Made by a program: the position numbers and the translations under genes. From Chlorops oryzae (Eukaryota; Arthropoda; Insecta; Diptera; Chloropidae): a stretch of 64,000 nt of DNA. Where the stretch lies: positions 56,766,694 through 56,830,693 of the forward strand of contig CM035808.1 of the NCBI GenBank assembly GCA_020466095.1, in the 5' to 3' direction. This document shows, piece after piece, positions 10,595 to 22,199 of this stretch. The stretch's first letter is position 1; every line of letters begins with the position of its first letter. The notes beneath the pieces are model-generated. The model was given only the letters and a program-made list of their open reading frames with translations. It was not told where the DNA came from and made no database searches.

Positions 10595-10960
10595 TTAGCC
10601 GTTATTCTTAACGATAGCCTCAATCCTATTTAAAGCTTCGCTGTCCGTCATGCTTCTGTTGCTGCTGAATCCAGTCTCATTAAACGTAATTCCCACATGA
10701 CTTGGGGTCCATACTATGTGACATGCCTCCAACATTAATTCAGTCACTATATTGTGCATTAATGCAACCAGAAAGTTAATTGAACTGTTTTTGTTTAAAA
10801 GTTGACATGCATTTAACATGTCAGTGAAAATCACCAATATCTTGATCTCTCTGCTCCCATATATTTAGTTTGCTTTGTAAATGGCATAAATTTCACCAAA
10901 AGATGATAGGCTGGGTGGGACATCAGTCCCTTTGCAATCAGGAAATTTGGCCCATTTTGC
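10595..10960 (-). pseudogene. RNase H domain remnant of a non-LTR retrotransposon
   Basis: Reading the minus strand from about 10960, the order is FGEIYAIY (second acidic position), ILVIFTDMLNACQLLN (third acidic position, TD-S/M), then VWTPSHVGITFNETGF, the C-terminal RNase H motif usually seen as PSHVGIxGNExAD. Domain order and motifs fit the RNase H carried by I, LOA and R1 clades. A stop interrupts it (after YKAN), and the final D is lost. No RT of this fragment remains next to it. Confidence 0.7.
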
Positions 10961-11243
10961 CGTCAAGAAGAGAGGTTACTGTTAATTTTAAATTTGTATA
11001 TGGAATTGACATTAATATGAAATAGTGCACATCGAGTAGAGACGAGCCCCACTGAAGCGTCAGTGGCAAAAGAAGCAAAATCACGTTTAAGATATTCTTG
11101 TAAATCCTTAGAGTATCGAGCTCTGAGTTCTTTAGGATTTTTTTCTTTATTTATTTGAACTTTGCTTCTCTTTACTGGATCTTCTTTTGGGTGGGAACTA
11201 ACAGTAACTGTTCGAATCTTATTTCTTAAATATAACTTAACTA
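10961..11243. other. No clear feature
   Basis: Probably further decayed retroelement sequence, but I cannot place it in a family. Confidence 0.3.
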
Positions 11244-11343
11244 TTTATACAGAGATGTACATAAATAGTTTTGATTCCAACGGGCCTCTATTTGAGAAAC
11301 TGGGCTGCTGAGGCTGCTGACTTATTACTGTTAAACCGCATCT

Positions 11344-11457
11344 GTTGCTAGGATGAGTCTTGATCATGCACGAGCGAGGTGCGTCAAGCTTAGTGAATCC
11401 GTTGCTAGGCTGAATCTTGATCATGCACGAGCGAGGTGCGTCAAGCTTAGTGAATCC
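11344..11457. repeat. Two-copy 57-bp tandem repeat
   Basis: The unit beginning GTTGCTAGG and containing CTTGATCATGCACGAGCG and CGTCAAGCTTAGTGAATCC occurs at 11344 and again at 11401 with very few differences. It lies just beyond the 3' end of the Jockey coding region and may be part of that element's 3' UTR. Confidence 0.75.
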
Positions 11458-11565
11458 TTGATTGGATAAGCGTACGGGGCGCACGAGCTAGGCGTGTAAA
11501 ATTGATTGGCTGGAACGGCTTATCTGATGGTAGTTAGGAGCATTGAGCGAGGTGTAGATAGCAGA

Positions 11566-12378
11566 GTGCCGGTGTTATATTTCCAAAGCAATAGAAGCGG
11601 ACGGAAGGTCCTTTCTTCTTAACCGTGTTCGACGTGATGTATTGTTAAGGTTTCTTACCAGCTGATGCGAATGATTCCTTAGCTTCTCATTGTAGGACGA
11701 TTTTAGGCGATCGATTTCGTCCTTAATAAGTGGGACTTACAGATCGCGGTGAATGCTTGCATTACGGATGTACCATGGAGCACCTGTAATGATTCTAAGA
11801 ATTTTCGATTAAGCTCTTAGGATTATTTTTATAGAGGATGCGCAGGTATTTCCCCACAACTGAATGTCATAAGACCAGATTGGCTTTAATACACTATTAT
11901 ATAATAGAACTTTATACTCCATATTAAGAGGGGAGGATAGTTAATTAGCCAGTAAATTGTTGATGCTTTAAGTTTCAGGTTGGTCCTCTTTGCTCCGATG
12001 TGCTTTCGCCAAGTTAATCGTTTATCTAAGTGGACTCGTAAATATCATTTTTGGGGTTATATAGTCATAGCCTGGAAATTTTTTCCCCAAAAATTTTCCT
12101 TAATTATGCATTTTATTTCATTGGCATTAAATGTTATAGGGATAATTTGGTTTTTCACCTCTCAGAGGGGAAATCTAAGGCCGGTTGTCGGTGGGTTTGG
12201 TAGAAAAACTGAGCACAAGTGTTGAGCAAAGACGGATGCTTCTTCCTCATCACTTCTTGCCCAATTTCCTCTTGAATCGCTTTAAGGAGGTTCATGTTCT
12301 ATGGGTGAATTTTTTATTTTTAAAGCTTGCCATAATGCCTCTTTCGACGTGCTATTAAGTGCAAGATTTGAAATGAAA
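11566..12378 (-). pseudogene. Jockey A reverse transcriptase, catalytic core deleted
   Basis: On the minus strand, ALWQALKIK (about 12310), VFAQHLCSVFLPNPP and FPGYDYITPKMI are the RT N-terminal part. Near 12010 the sequence jumps to LDKRLTWRKHIGAKRTNLK, KASTIYWLI, EYKVLLYNSVLKPIWSY, IQLWG and TGAPWYIRNASIHRDL, the thumb/C-terminal part, ending ASIALEI-stop. The palm with the D-D active site is absent, so an internal deletion of several hundred bases joined the two parts. Several frameshifts and stops are present. Confidence 0.75.
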
Positions 12379-13422
12379 TTATAGTTTTTCTTGTCTTGGT
12401 CTTTTTGAAGAGCGATTTAAAGTTGCTTTGAAGCGAGTATTGAGCCTCGCTTTACTGTTAGGGGACCTATGTTGTTGCCATTCTCTTCGCAATCTACGTT
12501 TTTCTCGCAATAATCTTTCAATATGGCTATTAGTATGATGAAAATTTCTATCGGCGGGCTCAAAGGTTTTTGGAGTAGAATGCTCCGCCGCTGAAGTTAA
12601 TATTGAATTCAGGGTTGCAGCCGCTTCATTGATTTGACTTTCATTACATATTGCATATTCGGAGTGTATGTGTGTTGCAACGTACTTTTTATAATTAACC
12701 CAATTCGTATTTGAAGTGGTCAGTCTAAAAGGGGGACGTGTTGTTCCTATGTTTTCTGAATTTTCGATTAGTAGAGGACAATGATCTGAAGACATTTCGT
12801 AGCAAATCGACGTTGAAATACGCGAATTATCAAAGCCTCTTGTAATGGCAAAGTCTATGAGGTCTGGTATTTTATTTCGATCTGTTGGCCAATACGTGGG
12901 ATGTCCGCGCGAAATAAATCCTAGAGTACTGGAGCTATTTATCAGTGTTTTGCATAATTGTCTACCCCTTGGAGAGATCAGACGAGAGCCCCAATGGGTG
13001 TGTCTTGCATTATAATCGCCTGCTGCTAAAAATTTATTTCCAAGGGTGTTGAAAAATTCATTAAAGTGATTTTCGCTGACTGAGAATCGTGGAGGGCAAT
13101 ATATTGCTGACAAAATGAAATTTGCACCACAACTTTCAAAAGAAACTGAAGTCGCTTGGAAGTAATTTTTTGCGAAAGGTTCAACAGGGAAATGTTTAAT
13201 TCTATTACGAATCAATATACCCGTTCCTCCATGTGCTTTCCCATCGGGGTGGTTTGTTTTGTAAAATTTATAGCCTGAAAGCGAAAAATTATTTTTATCT
13301 GTTAGATGTGTCTCCGAAATAAGCATCACATCAATAGAGTAGTTTGAGAGGAAATGTGATAATTCTAGCTTACGCTGATTTATACCATTTGCATTCCATG
13401 AGGATATAATAAGTAACCTCAT
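12379..13422 (-). pseudogene. Jockey A endonuclease (ORF2 N-terminus)
   Basis: The frame is open from 13557, but the biological start is probably the ATG at 13422 (MRLLIISSWNANG), the usual first motif of the AP-like endonuclease that nicks the target. Further motifs are MLISETHL, GGTGILIRNRIKH, LSAIYCPPR, LAAGDYNARHTHWGS (catalytic D and N), DLIDFAITR and MSSDHCPLL (catalytic D-H). All the main endonuclease residues look intact over about 230 residues, then comes the basic linker to the RT, and a stop at 12379. The upstream 45 codons come from the inserted MITE and are not original. Confidence 0.85.
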
Positions 13423-13476
13423 TTTTGTGCAGTTAAAATTTGGAGCAACTGGTTTTGTGCTCTTAGTAACTCCTGG

Positions 13477-14967
13477 GGCCCTACTCTGTATTGCGATGCG
13501 ACAAAAAAAAAATGCACAAAATCGAGTAATCGGTGCTCTGTATTGTGATAATCGCATTTAAAATTTTCGATATTCGAAATTTCCGCTAATCTCTCAGTTT
13601 CACGCTACTCTGAAATGCGATAGCGAGTGTCAAAACAATCCTTTTGTCGCAAATTTTATTCGCCAACTGTTTGGCTTGCGGAAAAGCAATGCGATGTGAG
13701 TAAGTTGTCTTAATAAGTGCAATTTTTAATTACTTTCATTGTTAATTATAATTGTTTTATTAAAAGGGGAGCTAAGAGGGTTATATGTAATTGTTAATTA
13801 GATAATTCGTTTTTATTTACTATTCTTTTTTTTATAATATGAAATTTTTAATTTTTATAATATTTATAATTTCAGATAGCGCAGTATTTTTTCATACTTT
13901 TTTTTATTAGACTTATTTAGATTGGAAGTGAAAATCAGCGTGGTTATAGCTATACAAAGAATTTTAAAAATTATAAGCAAACTAAAATTATCAAATCTCT
14001 ATGTGCGCGTTCGAGGAACGTAAAAGCGAGGTCCATTTAATTTTCGGAAACATCACACTTTCTCATTTTTAAATTCAAATTTCATATTCAAAAATACCGT
14101 AAGCAAAGAAACGTTAATTAAATCCATGATACAAGAACTTCACGTACCACATCCAAAAGAGAGAATCGTTGTTTTTTTTTTCTATGTTAAACCGACTTTT
14201 CATCTTTTGATGCGAATTTTGATTTTATATATGTGCAAATTTAGATAACTGATTTTTATATTTATTTGTAAAGAAGTGTTTTAAGGAATATTGAAACTTT
14301 TGGTTTCAAACAAAATAGATACATTTGGCTTTGTTATTTCTCAAGCTCACGATGTGATCGCCTAGGCAAACCAATGCAAAATGCTTCAAACCTCAAAAAA
14401 ATTATAAATAAAAAAGTTATTATTTTGTTCAACCAGAATTATGTATTTTTCTTACAACATTTCTTTACATATTAATGTAGAAATCGGCGATAAATAAATA
14501 AAAATAACAGTTATATTGGCATTAAAACATAACAAATCATTGAAAAGTATGGAAAACAACAACAATGCATCTGTCTCTTGTAGGTAATACGTCATCTTCG
14601 CTCTCTGACCCAATGCTACAAAATAGCGGTACCCGTAGTGGCGCTATCTTGTTTTCTTGTGTCATGAATAAGATATGTAAACAAACATACGTCCATTTTT
14701 ACAATCGAAGCATGCGACATAGTGCTTGCACTTTTTTAAACACCTTGACTAGCTGCTTTTGGTTAAGAAACCGATAAATCTTCTCCATCAAAACAACATT
14801 TTTGGACATTTCGAAATTCATTTTCAACTTCGAAAAGCAGTGCTGCCTCCTTTTCATTTTTTTGTGCGGAAACAAATGCGATAGCAACTCAGGGTACCGA
14901 TCTCCTTGCGCATCGCATTCGAATTGCGCATCGCATTGATTTCCGCATCGCAATACAGAGTAGGGCC
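13477..14967. mobile_element. MITE with GGCCCTACTCTG ends, in Jockey A
   Basis: GGCCCTACTCTGTATTGC at 13477 is mirrored exactly by GCAATACAGAGTAGGGCC ending at 14967, continuing through GATGCG. CCTGG flanks both sides (13472-13476 and 14968-14972). Removing it joins the Jockey ORF1 tail (TQNTLQG) to VTKSTKPVAPNF ahead of the ORF2 start. GCGAT motifs are scattered at both ends. It contains a nested M1 element. No transposase is present; superfamily uncertain. Confidence 0.75.
14125..14666. mobile_element. M1 family MITE, third copy, nested
   Basis: CATGATACAAGAAC at 14125 and the right end GGCGCTATCTTGTTTTCTTG ending TGTCATG at 14666 match the M1 termini. The interior again has a TATGTTAAACCGACTTTTC stretch and AAACAACAACAA. 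Flanks are only weakly similar (aattaaat / aataagat), so it is older than the 4773 copy. It lies inside the 13477-14967 MITE, so it is the younger of the two. Confidence 0.7.
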
Positions 14968-14999
14968 CCTGGAGTGTGTTTTGCGTTTGCGACATAAAT

Positions 15000-16070
15000 T
15001 GTGTCATACACTGTGTCAGACTGACTAACATGAATTCCAAGCTAACGTTCTGCTGTTGATGGGCAGAATGGGCACTTAATGCAGATTAGCAACATTTGCA
15101 TAGGACTAATAATAGTCACCGGAACGCTGAATTTATTTGGTTGTGAGAAAATTAGATTTGGGAATGCAGTTTGATTCGACCTATTACGACTGGCTTCCTT
15201 TTGTTTTTGATTTACGATTTTTTAGTTCTTTATATACTGGACATCCCCTATAATTTGCTGTGTCATCTCCACCACAGTTGCTGCACTTTTTGTCAGTTTT
15301 ATTTTTATTACAATTTGCAGAGCTGTGAAATTCTCCGGAAACGACGCAGACCATGCGTAGGGTGCAGTAGGACTTAGTATGGCCATATTCTTGGCAATTA
15401 ATACATTGGACAGGGCCAGTACGCTTATGAGGTTCTTCTATTACAACTCTATGGTGGAGAAGATATTGTAGTCCGTAGATTGGATGAGTCTCATTTTTTT
15501 TAGTTTTAAGTTGTCCGGACTAAGTTCTACTTTGAACATCGGCTGTGGGGTTTTATTCCTATTGAAAATGTTCATTACGTTCCTAATTTTAAAGCCTTTT
15601 TCTTCTAGGGCTTGTTTAATTTCCACAGGATCTACATCTGATTCAATGCCTTTAATAACTACACTAACGCCCTTGCTGCTTTTGAGCTGATACGTGTAGT
15701 AGCTTTTCTTGTTGTCGTCAAGGAATTCTGTAATTATTTACATTATAGACCTGAAGTTTGGTCTCATGAACATTTCCTCTAGTAAGTGGCATGATGTAAA
15801 AGGACTCCTTTCCAATTAACTGGGTCAGGCTTGTGACCAAATTGTTGGAGCTACGCTCTCGAAGATATACTGGAGGCGGTTTTGGTGATTTTTCTCCACC
15901 ATCCTTTGATGTATCAGATGTCTCAGTGGGCTCTGTACTTAGAGCCGCAAATCTTTTCCACTTAACGCGTTCGATGGGTTAGCGTCAGATTTGAGTTTAT
16001 TTATTTTCGCTTTACCCACATTTAATTTCTGTGGGCTAAGTTTCCTTTTAATCTTAATGTACCGATCCAT
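15000..16070 (-). pseudogene. Jockey A ORF1 (Gag-like, CCHC knuckles)
   Basis: From ATG at 16070 the minus strand reads MDRYIKIKRKLSPQKLNVGK, a phrase also present in the plus-strand Jockey at 51571. After frame breaks come the core domain (GVSVVIKGIE, DPVEIKQALEEKGFKIRN, PMFKVELSPDN) and zinc knuckles CINCQEYGHTKSYC, a degenerate middle one, and CSNCGGDDTANYRGC. ORF1 proteins of this clade bind element RNA. The tail (SQTQNTLQG) is separated from ORF2 by the inserted MITE. Frameshifts near 15720 and 15370 and further breaks upstream make it a pseudogene. Confidence 0.8.
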
Positions 16071-16169
16071 GCCTATGTATGTATGTATATACATATTTAG
16101 CTTCAAGCTATTAATTAAACATTGTTAGGTTATGTACAGAAGTATACAAGTGTTGTGTACTAAAATAAC

Positions 16170-16864
16170 TTATACATAGTTTTCTTTGACCCAAACAGAC
16201 ATTTTCCTTTTAAATAAATTTAAGTTTGATTCCTGCTTTAATTCATTTGATAATGTATTAAAAATTCTAGCTCCCCTATAGAACAAACTATTATGCGCCG
16301 CCCTTGATATGTATGGTAGTCTTCGAATATCCGAGTTATTTCTTAATATATAGGGCTGAACGTCCGCTACGTAATTAATTTCCGCCGTAAGGTACTTTGG
16401 TAACAAATTGTTTTTTACTTTAAAAATGAACAAAATAGCGTTATAAATAACTCGCTTGTTGACAGACATCCATTTCAGCGTATTAAGCATATCCCTTACA
16501 TGCGCTAACCGATTAAATCTAAGAATACATCTCAATTGGGTGTGTTTCTGCATTACTAATCTGACATTCTGCTTAAATGTCCTGCTGGCTTCCAAGGAAC
16601 AGTATGGTTGAACAAAATTCCATGTAAAGTGGTTTAATAATCGCGTTACTGAGAATTTGGATGGCGCAGCTCATTGATACCGCCTTGCTGATCCTCATCA
16701 AAAATCAATTTTCTTACCACAAGCTTTTTACAAACGCAGTCAATATGCAAATCGAATTTTAGTTTCGCATCTACCAAAACTCCTAAGTATTTTGCGAAAG
16801 GTTCAACTTTTTCAATGATGCTTCCGTCTATATTGAGCTCTATGCTACGAATCAATACCACCAC
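16170..16864 (-). pseudogene. CR1-like RT, C-terminal part
   Basis: The minus strand reads VEPFAKYLGVLVDAKLKFD (the Y-L-G-V motif that follows the palm), then a frame change, then the thumb and tail: RLAHVRDMLNTLKWMSVNKR, AILFIFKVKNNLLPKYL, AHNSLFYRGARIFNTLS, LNLFKRKMSVWV, stop at 16170. The last block (shared by CR1/Jockey-superfamily tails, ...LFYKG...YN.LP...) supports the clade. This 700-bp part is clean, unlike the sequence immediately upstream. Confidence 0.8.
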
Positions 16865-16869
16865 GTTCC

Positions 16870-17920
16870 ATCCATTTTGCTATTCGCTATCGGGGTCAAT
16901 TTCAGTTTATGTCAACTTTTAGATATCGTGATACCGCCTCCAAGTCCTGGTTTAACTTCATCTGTTAGATGTCGTCTCCGGAAATTATACCCGCATCACA
17001 TACAATAGAGTAGTTTGATCAGGAAATTAGATAATTCTTTGCGTTACGCCAATTTATACCATTTGCTATATCATTAATGTAGGATAATAAACAAAAGAGT
17101 GCCAAGAACGGCTCCTTTTTGTGAACACCAAGTATAACCGGATTTGATTCAGATTTGCATCCTACAATCCTCGTTTTTTGACTCTTTCCGTTGAGACTAG
17201 CTCTGGGACCATACGATGTATTGCGATGCCTGACAAATAACCAATAATGCTCCAGTTTCTTTAATAATATTGACTTGTCAATCGGTGCTCAAATGCTATC
17301 TGTAGATCAATAAAAACGGCTGATACCGTTAAAATGTTCTCCGATATTCAAAATTTCCACTTTGCTAATGACGAGGTCTCAGTAAAGATTCACAGCTGTG
17401 ATTTTGCCTAAAACCGACTGCCTTTCACATAAGCGATTGTGGTTTTCGAAGTATTTCTCTAGCTCCTTTTGTACTAATTTTTCAATTATTTTACTTTCGA
17501 CTAATAACATGTTGATTGGCCTTGTATTCGGAAAAGCTTTTTTGCGTCTTTGAGTAAATTGTCTTAATTGGAAGTGCAATTGACTCTTTCCAACGTCGCG
17601 GAAATATTCCATTGTTCAATTATAGATCTATTTATTAAATAAAATAATTGGGCCTGTGACGCTAAGACGTCTTCATATAGGTAATTGTTAATTCAGACTG
17701 AATTCGTAATCTTTATTTACTTATTCATTTTTTTATCATTACCGATTTTAACTCATGCAAGGGTCGCAAATTTGTTTGAAATGGGAACTCTGTTTCTGCT
17801 CTGTCCTTCAGGTTCACGAATGGGAAATCGAACTGGTCAAAATTGCCATGTATGTAAATGGCAAGAATTTTACGAAGCGTGACAAACTTTCCCATTGGTT
17901 TTAAGCTTCGCAAATTCACG
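16870..17920 (-). pseudogene. CR1-like RT, N-terminus and palm, blended with Jockey A sequence
   Basis: On the minus strand, NTRPINMLLVESKIIEKLVQ (the R-P-I-N-x-L motif) is at about 17540-17480, VFIDLQIAFEH (first catalytic aspartate) near 17310, a decayed G-V-x-Q-G-A-V-L-G block near 17110, and YINDIANGINW near 17050. Between these landmarks, stretches of 5-20 bases match the Jockey A endonuclease region at 13200-13850 instead (for example the words around 17225 and 17340 match 13493 and 13566). The text is therefore a mixture, not a normal diverged copy. Confidence 0.6.
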
Positions 17921-17929
17921 TCGTTAGTT

Positions 17930-18440
17930 AATTAGCATCAAGTTAATATTAGGTGGGCATAATAAAAGACAATAAACGTTTTGACAAGCCTACGGGATCA
18001 ACAGCTATGACTTTAATTATAATAACTTTGGTACTTAATCAGCGACTGTCATAATTTTCTCGGACGACCGACCAGGATATACTCAGCGACGACTTATTTG
18101 AACATGACGAATCGACTGCGACGGACTCCTTGACTTTATGGAAAACGACTGACCAATCGGAATGACTTTATCCGACGAATTACTCCACGGACAATAGTTT
18201 TTCATTATATCATAATTCAATTGCCAATAATTCACACCTTGACTGCGAGATCAACGGGCATGCTACTGAAAAACTAAAACGATGATGAGAACGATGCTTT
18301 TTGTTCTTTTCGCGTACGGTAGACAAACAGCTGATTTACAACTGATGAGCTCGATCTGTTGCGAAGCTCTTTTTCACTTGACGAACTCGTTGCTTGCTTA
18401 TTAGCGTCGGACCAACGGCACTTATGTGTATTAGAGCTAC
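17930..18440 (-). repeat. Gypsy 3' LTR (left copy)
   Basis: Shares long words with 23290-23818, including ATCAACAGCTATGACTTTAA, TTTGGTACTTAATCAGCGAC, CAGCGACGACTTATTTGA, TTTTTCACTTGACGAACTC and GTGTATTAGAGCTACCAAC. Minus-strand reading begins AGTTGGTAGC, reminiscent of LTRs that start AGT. Exact ends are blurred. Confidence 0.75.
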
Positions 18441-18599
18441 CAACTGTACCGACTGGTTACACTGCGGCCATGCATGAGTCCTCATCTAATCCGACCCGGA
18501 AGATGCCGCGTCATCATTAATGTTTGTACATAGCGCCATAGCTTTATAATTGTCCACGATAGTCGCATGTGAGTATTTGGACCTTCATACGTCTGCTGC

Positions 18600-19420
18600 C
18601 TTTCGGACATCGTAACGACCATGCCCTTTAGCTCTTGATTATTTCGTACGGCCCAATGAACTCAGCGTGGTTAGTTTCCTATCCTGAAAGAAATTGCGTC
18701 AAAAATTATCGCGACCAAATCGCCAACTTCATACGGGAAATCTCTTTGTGCGCTTTTCTTGTCAGGAAGCTTGCTTTGTATTGTGCTTGAGGTCCATTTA
18801 GGATTTTCGGTCTTCGCTTCCCTTCGTATTCGTTGCCGCTCTGCTTCATACGTATGTCAGGATTTCATATTCAAAAATAGCGCTAAGCTAAGTATAAGCT
18901 TGTCCGTAATTAGTTTCTCATTTACAACGCCAAACAATGATCTCAAATGGCGTAATTTTTACGTGGAGCATGTCCAAAAGAGAGAATCGTTGTACTGATT
19001 TTTGTTACTATCAGTTACATACTTGTACCATTTGTTTGGTTCTGCGGTCGATAGCTTTGCAATGACAGCCAATTTTGTTCGGTTTACCCGTATCGATTTG
19101 TCCAATTGCCCCTAGGTAACCCCTGTTGTCGTTAGTACATGATCGATTCCATTTTGCTGCACGAATTCACTGAAAGGTTTGAAGTGAATATTGAACACCC
19201 CTGTCGCTTATGATCCTTGCTGGATATCAAAATATATTCGACCATTCGATCAGCCTGCGTACTATTTCCTCAAGGCTCACGATGTGACTCGCCTAGGATA
19301 CAACCATATGCAAAATGCTTCGAAAATCCATCGACTACGGCGAAAATGTACTAATAAAAAAGTTATTAGTTTAGATGTTGCATCCATGGGCCAGATGATC
19401 GACGTGTATAGTGTGTAGCG
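18600..19420 (-). pseudogene. Gypsy integrase remnant
   Basis: On the minus strand the words SDRG.FNIHFKPFSEFVQQN followed by HVLTTTGVT match the second catalytic aspartate and the following strand of Gypsy integrases (SDRGxxF...F...I.H..TT). Near 18680-18730 the reading Y-E-V-G-D-L-V-A fits the C-terminal chromo/GPY-like part. The integrase would insert element DNA into the genome. Frame continuity is destroyed by interleaved foreign words, so residues between landmarks cannot be trusted. Confidence 0.55.
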
Positions 19421-20502
19421 GCACATCTCCTTTCTCTATGGGTTGCAACATAGCCTTCTTTCTTCCCGAGCTTCTTGTTGTGGATAATGCGGCTGACGCA
19501 ATTCCGAATGAAAATTATGCACTTTCGCTTCTATGTGCGGTATCCAATAATATAACTGTACTGCGTTGCAAAGTCTTTTGTGCCGAAAACATGACAACAA
19601 TGCCTCTGTGGGCGTTGCGTAGGTAACCTACTGTCATCCATGGCTCTCTGGAACTGCAAGTAGCTACAACACCATTAGCGGTACCCGTTTAGTAGAGTAT
19701 ATTACCTTGTTTTCTTGTAAAATCGTCGTAGGGTAGCTCTGTAAACAATTTCAGCATACGGCCATTTTTACAACCGAATGCTCATCGCGGCATAGTGCGT
19801 TGCGTATTTGTAGTGTTAATACCTCGACGTTATGACCAATGCTTTTGGTTAACGAAACCTGAGGCAGTCTTCGTGCCATCAAGTTGGTTCAACATTTCTG
19901 TGCTCGACATTGGTCGTTAAACCCTTGGAGGTGCATTATCCACTTGGGAATAACAGTGCTCGCGGTATATCTGCTTTGCTTGTTGTATGCTTGAATGCTG
20001 CGCAGTCCGTAACTAGCTTGAAGTGCGATAGCCATTCAGGGTACCGATGAAACTTCTTTATAGCGAGGAAGGCCGCTTTCGACCTCCAGTATGTAACTAT
20101 GCTGTTTTGATTCTCGTTCTGTTGTTTTCTTGCAATCCAGTATGCTATCGGGTGCAGCTGTCCTGGAAATGTGTTGTATGCGTGTTGCGCCATAACCCAT
20201 CTTTGTCAGGCATCTGTGTGCAGCTCAGTCGGTGACGTTCCAACTATGAATTCGCAAGCTAACTGGTTCTGCTGTTGATGGGCAGAATGGGCATCTTATG
20301 GCAGATTAGTTCCACAGCGTTAATTTGCATCAGCGTCCATTCTGAATGGTAGTCATTTTTCCTTAACGCTGAATTTATTTGGTCAGTGAGAAAATCGTAG
20401 CAATTTGTGCGTAATTCAGTTAATGAATTCGACCTGATTACGAAGCCTGGTCAGTCCCAAAAATGATTGTATTGCCTTTACGATCTTTGGGGTAAGGGAA
20501 CT

Positions 20503-21060
20503 TTATGATCGCCTTCGTTTTATCCTTTCCGGGCCTATACCTTCCCATGTCCAATCACAATGGCCCAAGAAATCGATTTCGGATTGAAGAAAGCAGCATT
20601 TTTGTCCAGTTTTATTTTTATTACTCCATTTAGCAGAGCTGTATTTAAAACTTTCTCCAGATCGATATGCAAGATTCAGCGGATTCGGCGTAGGGTGCAA
20701 GTATGGATCAATGTAAAGCTCCATGGCCATCATTGTTGATGCAGATCCTGGAAAATACAGTTGACATACCTTATAAAAACGGCCGGAGTACGCTTACAAA
20801 ATCCGAACGGTTCTTCTATTGAACTCGAATAGTCCTTCTTTACGGTGGAGAATGCGGTGAATTTCTACTCGATTCCGTCAGATTGGGACGTGGAAAAACC
20901 GTTTTCCAAATCCATTACAATAAAATATTTTGCGGCTTGTAATTTGTCCGTGACTGACGTTCTACTTTGAACATGGGCATGTGGGGTTTTATTCCTATTG
21001 AATACCATGGAGTTTAGTTACGTGAAATCCACGCAGATTCTGTAAGAAGCCTTTTTCTTC
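20503..21060 (-). pseudogene. Gypsy reverse transcriptase remnant
   Basis: The minus strand reads SYRICVDF followed by an L-N-S near 21040-21000 (the RFCVDYRxLN motif of Gypsy RT) and CCFLQSEIDFLGH then GIGPERIK at about 20600-20510 (the FLGH motif and the G-I-x-x-D/E block that follow the palm). The Y-x-D-D box should lie between but is scrambled. Upstream and downstream text contains words from the neighbouring Jockey ORF1. Confidence 0.6.
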
Positions 21061-22199
21061 TTGGGCTTGTGACTACGATTTCTGCTTGCGATATACATCT
21101 GATTCAATGCGATTTCAAACTACACTAAGGCCCTTGCTGCATCCACTCCTCTGAGTTGATACGTGTAGTAGCTTTTCTTGTTGAATCGGTCAAGGCAGTC
21201 TGCTCGTGCATGATGAAAAGGTTTCACGTTATAGATCTGGAGTTATGGTCATCACTGAACATTTGCTCTATGTAAGTTGTTCGTTCATGATGTGAAAGTT
21301 GTACTCCTTTCCAATTAACTGGGTCATAACCGTTTCTTTATGACTGCAGCGGAACTTGTTGGACTTCGTACGGCTCTTCCACGATATACTGGAAGGCGGT
21401 TTTGGTGATTCCAATAATCTCAGACGCGTAGGTCGGCCTTAAGCTCGTAAAAATATAGCCTTCTTCAGTGGGCGTGTAATAAAATTTCTTGAGAAGATCA
21501 TAACCGCAATATCACTTTGTATTTCCACATTAACGCGTTCGATGGGACTATAAGCGTCATATTATGAGTTTATTTTAAACCCGTCTATTCGTAATTTTAC
21601 CACAACAATTGTGCAATTGGCATGTGGGCTTAGAGTTTCCTTTTAATCGAGTAATGTACCGATCCATGCTTTTGTATTAATATGTAATGTCTATACATAT
21701 TTAGCTTCACGAAAGCTATTAATTGCGACAATTGTTAGCGTTATGTACCGAAGTATCGATTAAGCATTCTGTGTACTAAAATAACGTTATATTTTAAGTT
21801 ATTCTTAATACGGTCCTCACATACAGATAGTGTTTACACTTCTGAACATTAGCGCTGCAATTTAAGTTTGCAATGTGCCTGCATTTAGGTTGCATTTGAA
21901 TACACTTTGTATTCCGCACGACAGTCTTTTCTTTTGTGCTCCGTATAGAAGCCGCAACTATGTATGCAATGGTCTTTTTTCGCCTTTTTGATATGTGATT
22001 TGCCGACTTAGTCTTCGAATATCTCGAGTTATTTGCCCTAATCGTATAGGGCTGACACGTCCGCTACGTAATTAATTTCCGTATTCCGTTTTAAGGTTCT
22101 ATATACGTTTTACACCGGTAACAAAAATGTTTTATGATCGTTTTTTAATGTACAAAACCGTCCAGCGTTATAAATAACTCGCTGGTTGACCGAACATTT

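Larger units (their letters stand above)
11566..16070 (-). mobile_element. Jockey-clade element A, internally deleted, MITE-interrupted
   Basis: Minus-strand order is ORF1 (16070 to about 15000), ORF2 endonuclease (13422 to about 12380), a decayed RT N-terminus, then a jump to the RT C-terminus ending near 11566. A 1.5-kb MITE (13477-14967) sits at the ORF1/ORF2 junction. The 5' end abuts the 3' end of the CR1-like element at about 16100-16140. Without the MITE the element is about 3 kb, short for the 4-5 kb clade norm because the RT core is deleted. Confidence 0.8.
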
